Assembly (NCBI GenBank): GCA_946222435.1
Contig: CAMIOJ010000103.1
Coordinates: 1 to 7,459 of the forward strand
Direction: 5' to 3'
Length of the DNA stretch: 7,459 bases
DNA from: an uncultured Micrococcus sp.
GTDB lineage: Bacteria > Actinomycetota > Actinomycetes > Actinomycetales > Micrococcaceae
Below the pieces are notes generated by a model. It saw nothing but the letters and a program-made list of their open reading frames with translations, made no database searches and had not been told where the DNA came from. Below, piece by piece: positions 6,161-7,459 of this stretch. Both the position numbers and the translations under genes were made by a program. Within the stretch, counting starts at the first letter, position 1, and each line of letters begins with the position of its first letter.

Positions 6161-6181
6161 CCGGCCTGACAGGCGTACCCT
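6154..6181 (+). promoter_or_regulatory. Candidate promoter of the membrane-protein gene
   Basis: TTGTTT (6154-6159), a 16-bp spacer and TACCCT (6176-6181, TANNNT) form a fair promoter. Transcription would start near 6188, giving a leader of about 96 nt and placing candidate operator 2 just downstream of the start site. The -35 overlaps the edge of operator 1. Confidence 0.4.
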
Positions 6182-6186
6182 CGTAC

Positions 6187-6218
6187 AAACAGAACGAGTG
6201 CTCTCTTTGGTTCTGTAT
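6187..6218. promoter_or_regulatory. Candidate TetR operator 2 with an overlapping long inverted repeat
   Basis: AGAACGAGTGCTCT (6191-6204) has the same AGAAC-N3-TG-Y-T-Y-T layout as operator 1. Overlapping it, ACAGAAC (6189-6195) and GTTCTGT (6210-6216) form a perfect 7-bp inverted repeat with centres 21 bp apart, about two helical turns. Extending to 9-bp arms (6187-6195 and 6210-6218), 8 of 9 pair. It lies just downstream of the proposed start of the membrane-protein transcript, a typical repression position. Confidence 0.5.
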
Positions 6219-6271
6219 CCGCATCCGCCGTCCGTCACGGCCAGCCGGACACGCACCGCCCCGAACCGTCT

Positions 6272-6277
6272 AGGAGG
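6272..6277 (+). promoter_or_regulatory. Ribosome binding site AGGAGG for the membrane-protein gene
   Basis: A perfect AGGAGG lies 6 nt before ATG 6284 and fixes that start. It contrasts with the divergent tetR gene, which lacks one. Confidence 0.85.
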
Positions 6278-6283
6278 GATCCC

Positions 6284-7450
6284 ATGACCGCTTCCCCGTC
6301 CTCCGCCGCGCCCTCCGCCGGCGACGACACCGCCCGCCTCTCCACCGACTCTCCGCTCGCGGAGTATCGGAGCCCCGCACAGCCGGTCCCGGACGAGCAC
6401 GCCTCCCGTCCGCCCGGCACCACGCCCTGGTGGGACTCGCTGACCCGCGCCCTGATGGCCGCGGCGGTGGTCATTGTGGTCATGCTCGCCTTCCTCTGGC
6501 CGACGCTGAGCTCCACCCCGCGCGGACTCACCCTGGACGTGGTCGGTGCGGACGCGCGGTCCATGACCTCCCAGGCCCTGGACGCCGTGGAGTCCAAGCT
6601 CGACTCTCGCCCCTTCGACCTGCATGACACCGCGGACCGGGCGGACGCCGAGCGCCGCATTCGGGAGCGGGAGTCCTACGGCGCCGTGGTGGTGGGCTCC
6701 GACGGTGCGGTCACGGTGCTCACCGCGAGCGCCGCCAACGCCACGGCCGCCCAGATGCTGCAGCAGCTGGCCGCCCAGGAGCGCGCTGGCCTGGCCCAGA
6801 AGGCCGCCGAGGCCGGGAAGGCGCGCGAAGCGGCCCAGCCCGCGGCGACGCCGTCGCTGACCGTCACGGACCTGGTCCCAAACCCGGAGACGGACCCGAA
6901 CGGCACCGCCTTCGCCCTGGCCGGCCTGCCGATGGTGCTCGGCGGCATCGTCGGCGGCGCGATGCTGTCCCTGTCCCTGCGCGGCACCGGCCGCCGCCTG
7001 CTCGGCGTCCTCGCCTACGCGGTGATCGGCGGCGGCGCGATCGTCGCGGTCCTGGACCCGTGGCTCGGCATCCTCACTGGTGACCTGTTCCCGCTGTGGG
7101 GCGCCATCAGCCTGTCCCTGGCGGCAACGGCGTCGGTGATCGTGGGCCTGCACTCGCTGATCGGGGCGGCCGGCGTGGCGGTCGGCGCCATCCTGACCAT
7201 GCTGGTCGGCAACCCGATCTCCGGAACCCAGGCGCCGTCGTCGTTCCTTCCGGGGGCCTGGGGCGAGATCGGCCAGGCGTTCGTGCCAGGGGCGAGCACC
7301 ACGCTGCTGCGCTCGCTCGCGTTCTTCCCTGACGCCGCCACAGCCCCGCAGTGGATCGTCCTGTCCGCATGGGCGGCGGCGGGCCTGCTGCTGATCGCCG
7401 TCGGCCACCACCGGACCGGGAGCCGCGCGGCCCGCGCGGAGCTGGACTGA
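6284..7450 (+). CDS. Six-helix membrane protein, ABC-2/YhgE-like export permease
   Basis: A 388-aa integral membrane protein with an Ala/Pro/Ser-rich cytoplasmic N-tail (1-50). Helix 1 (about 54-74) is followed by an extracytoplasmic loop of about 130 residues (76-205) with a mixed alpha/beta part (GLTLDVVGAD, YGAVVVGSDGAVTVLTA) and a probable coiled coil (about 155-183). Five more helices follow: about 209-231, 238-257, 268-289, 292-309 and 356-374. Between the last two is a loop with GNPISG (309-314) and LPGAWGEIGQAFVPGA (322-337), motifs I associate with actinobacterial permeases of this shape. One helix, a long loop and a five-helix block is the ABC-2/YhgE(Pip) layout. No ATPase gene is in the window, and the final bases end the gene. 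Its position divergent from tetR suggests ligand-induced export or stress protection. The exact family, substrate and any partner ATPase are unknown. Confidence 0.75.
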   Translation: MTASPSSAAPSAGDDTARLSTDSPLAEYRSPAQPVPDEHASRPPGTTPWWDSLTRALMAAAVVIVVMLAFLWPTLSSTPRGLTLDVVGADARSMTSQALDAVESKLDSRPFDLHDTADRADAERRIRERESYGAVVVGSDGAVTVLTASAANATAAQMLQQLAAQERAGLAQKAAEAGKAREAAQPAATPSLTVTDLVPNPETDPNGTAFALAGLPMVLGGIVGGAMLSLSLRGTGRRLLGVLAYAVIGGGAIVAVLDPWLGILTGDLFPLWGAISLSLAATASVIVGLHSLIGAAGVAVGAILTMLVGNPISGTQAPSSFLPGAWGEIGQAFVPGASTTLLRSLAFFPDAATAPQWIVLSAWAAAGLLLIAVGHHRTGSRAARAELD

Positions 7451-7459
7451 GCGGCAGGG

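Noticed and set aside
6174..6186. CGTAC direct repeat (6174-6178 and 6182-6186)
   Set aside because: The repeat is too short to separate from chance; it lies in the promoter region but adds nothing to the operator pattern.
4332..6224. 630-codon minus-strand frame across the amidase and tetR genes
   Set aside because: It is out of frame with both recognised proteins, has highly biased Arg/Gly/Pro composition and no motif.
6134..7411. 425-codon minus-strand frame opposite the membrane-protein gene
   Set aside because: The composition is Gly/Arg/Gln/His-rich without motifs, and the plus-strand frame has AGGAGG and clear membrane helices.

Overview
The window is very GC-rich, with codons that strongly favour G or C in the third position, leaderless-looking promoters and TANNNT-type -10 boxes. 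This points to an actinobacterium, most likely Micrococcaceae (Micrococcus or Kocuria type). The genus is inferred from composition and gene style, not from a marker gene. I see no rRNA, tRNA, CRISPR array, insertion sequence, integrase or prophage gene.

Layout, left to right. (1) A FurA-type metal-dependent repressor on the minus strand runs off the left edge; its promoter region carries a 17-bp-arm inverted repeat. (2) Divergent from it on the plus strand is a two-gene operon (687-3997). It encodes an acyl-CoA-dehydrogenase-like protein, then a 722-aa protein whose start overlaps the first gene's stop by 4 nt (GTGA). The second protein has three catalytic domains in one chain: a PIG-L/LmbE zinc deacetylase, a NodS-like SAM methyltransferase and a GT2-like glycosyltransferase. 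(3) A 10-bp perfect hairpin separates this operon from convergent minus-strand genes. (4) An amidase-signature hydrolase (4070-5488) lies just downstream of a TetR-family regulator (5516-6124), both on the minus strand and probably co-transcribed. (5) A 159-bp divergent intergenic region holds two related imperfect operators (AGAAC-N3-TGYTYT). (6) A plus-strand six-helix membrane protein (6284-7450) with a large extracytoplasmic loop resembles ABC-2/YhgE-type export permeases.

How the genes may work together. The left operon looks like a small pathway for a modified amino-sugar or lipid glycoconjugate: deacetylate an N-acyl group, methylate, glycosylate, plus a flavin-dependent oxidation of an acyl part. 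The deacetylase, N-methyltransferase and glycosyltransferase set parallels the chemistry of rhizobial Nod-factor synthesis (NodB, NodS, NodC), though the deacetylase is from an unrelated family. The product is unknown. The right block looks like a TetR-controlled module in which the regulator represses itself, the amidase and the divergent membrane protein, and is released by an unknown ligand. The most unusual item is the three-enzyme fusion.
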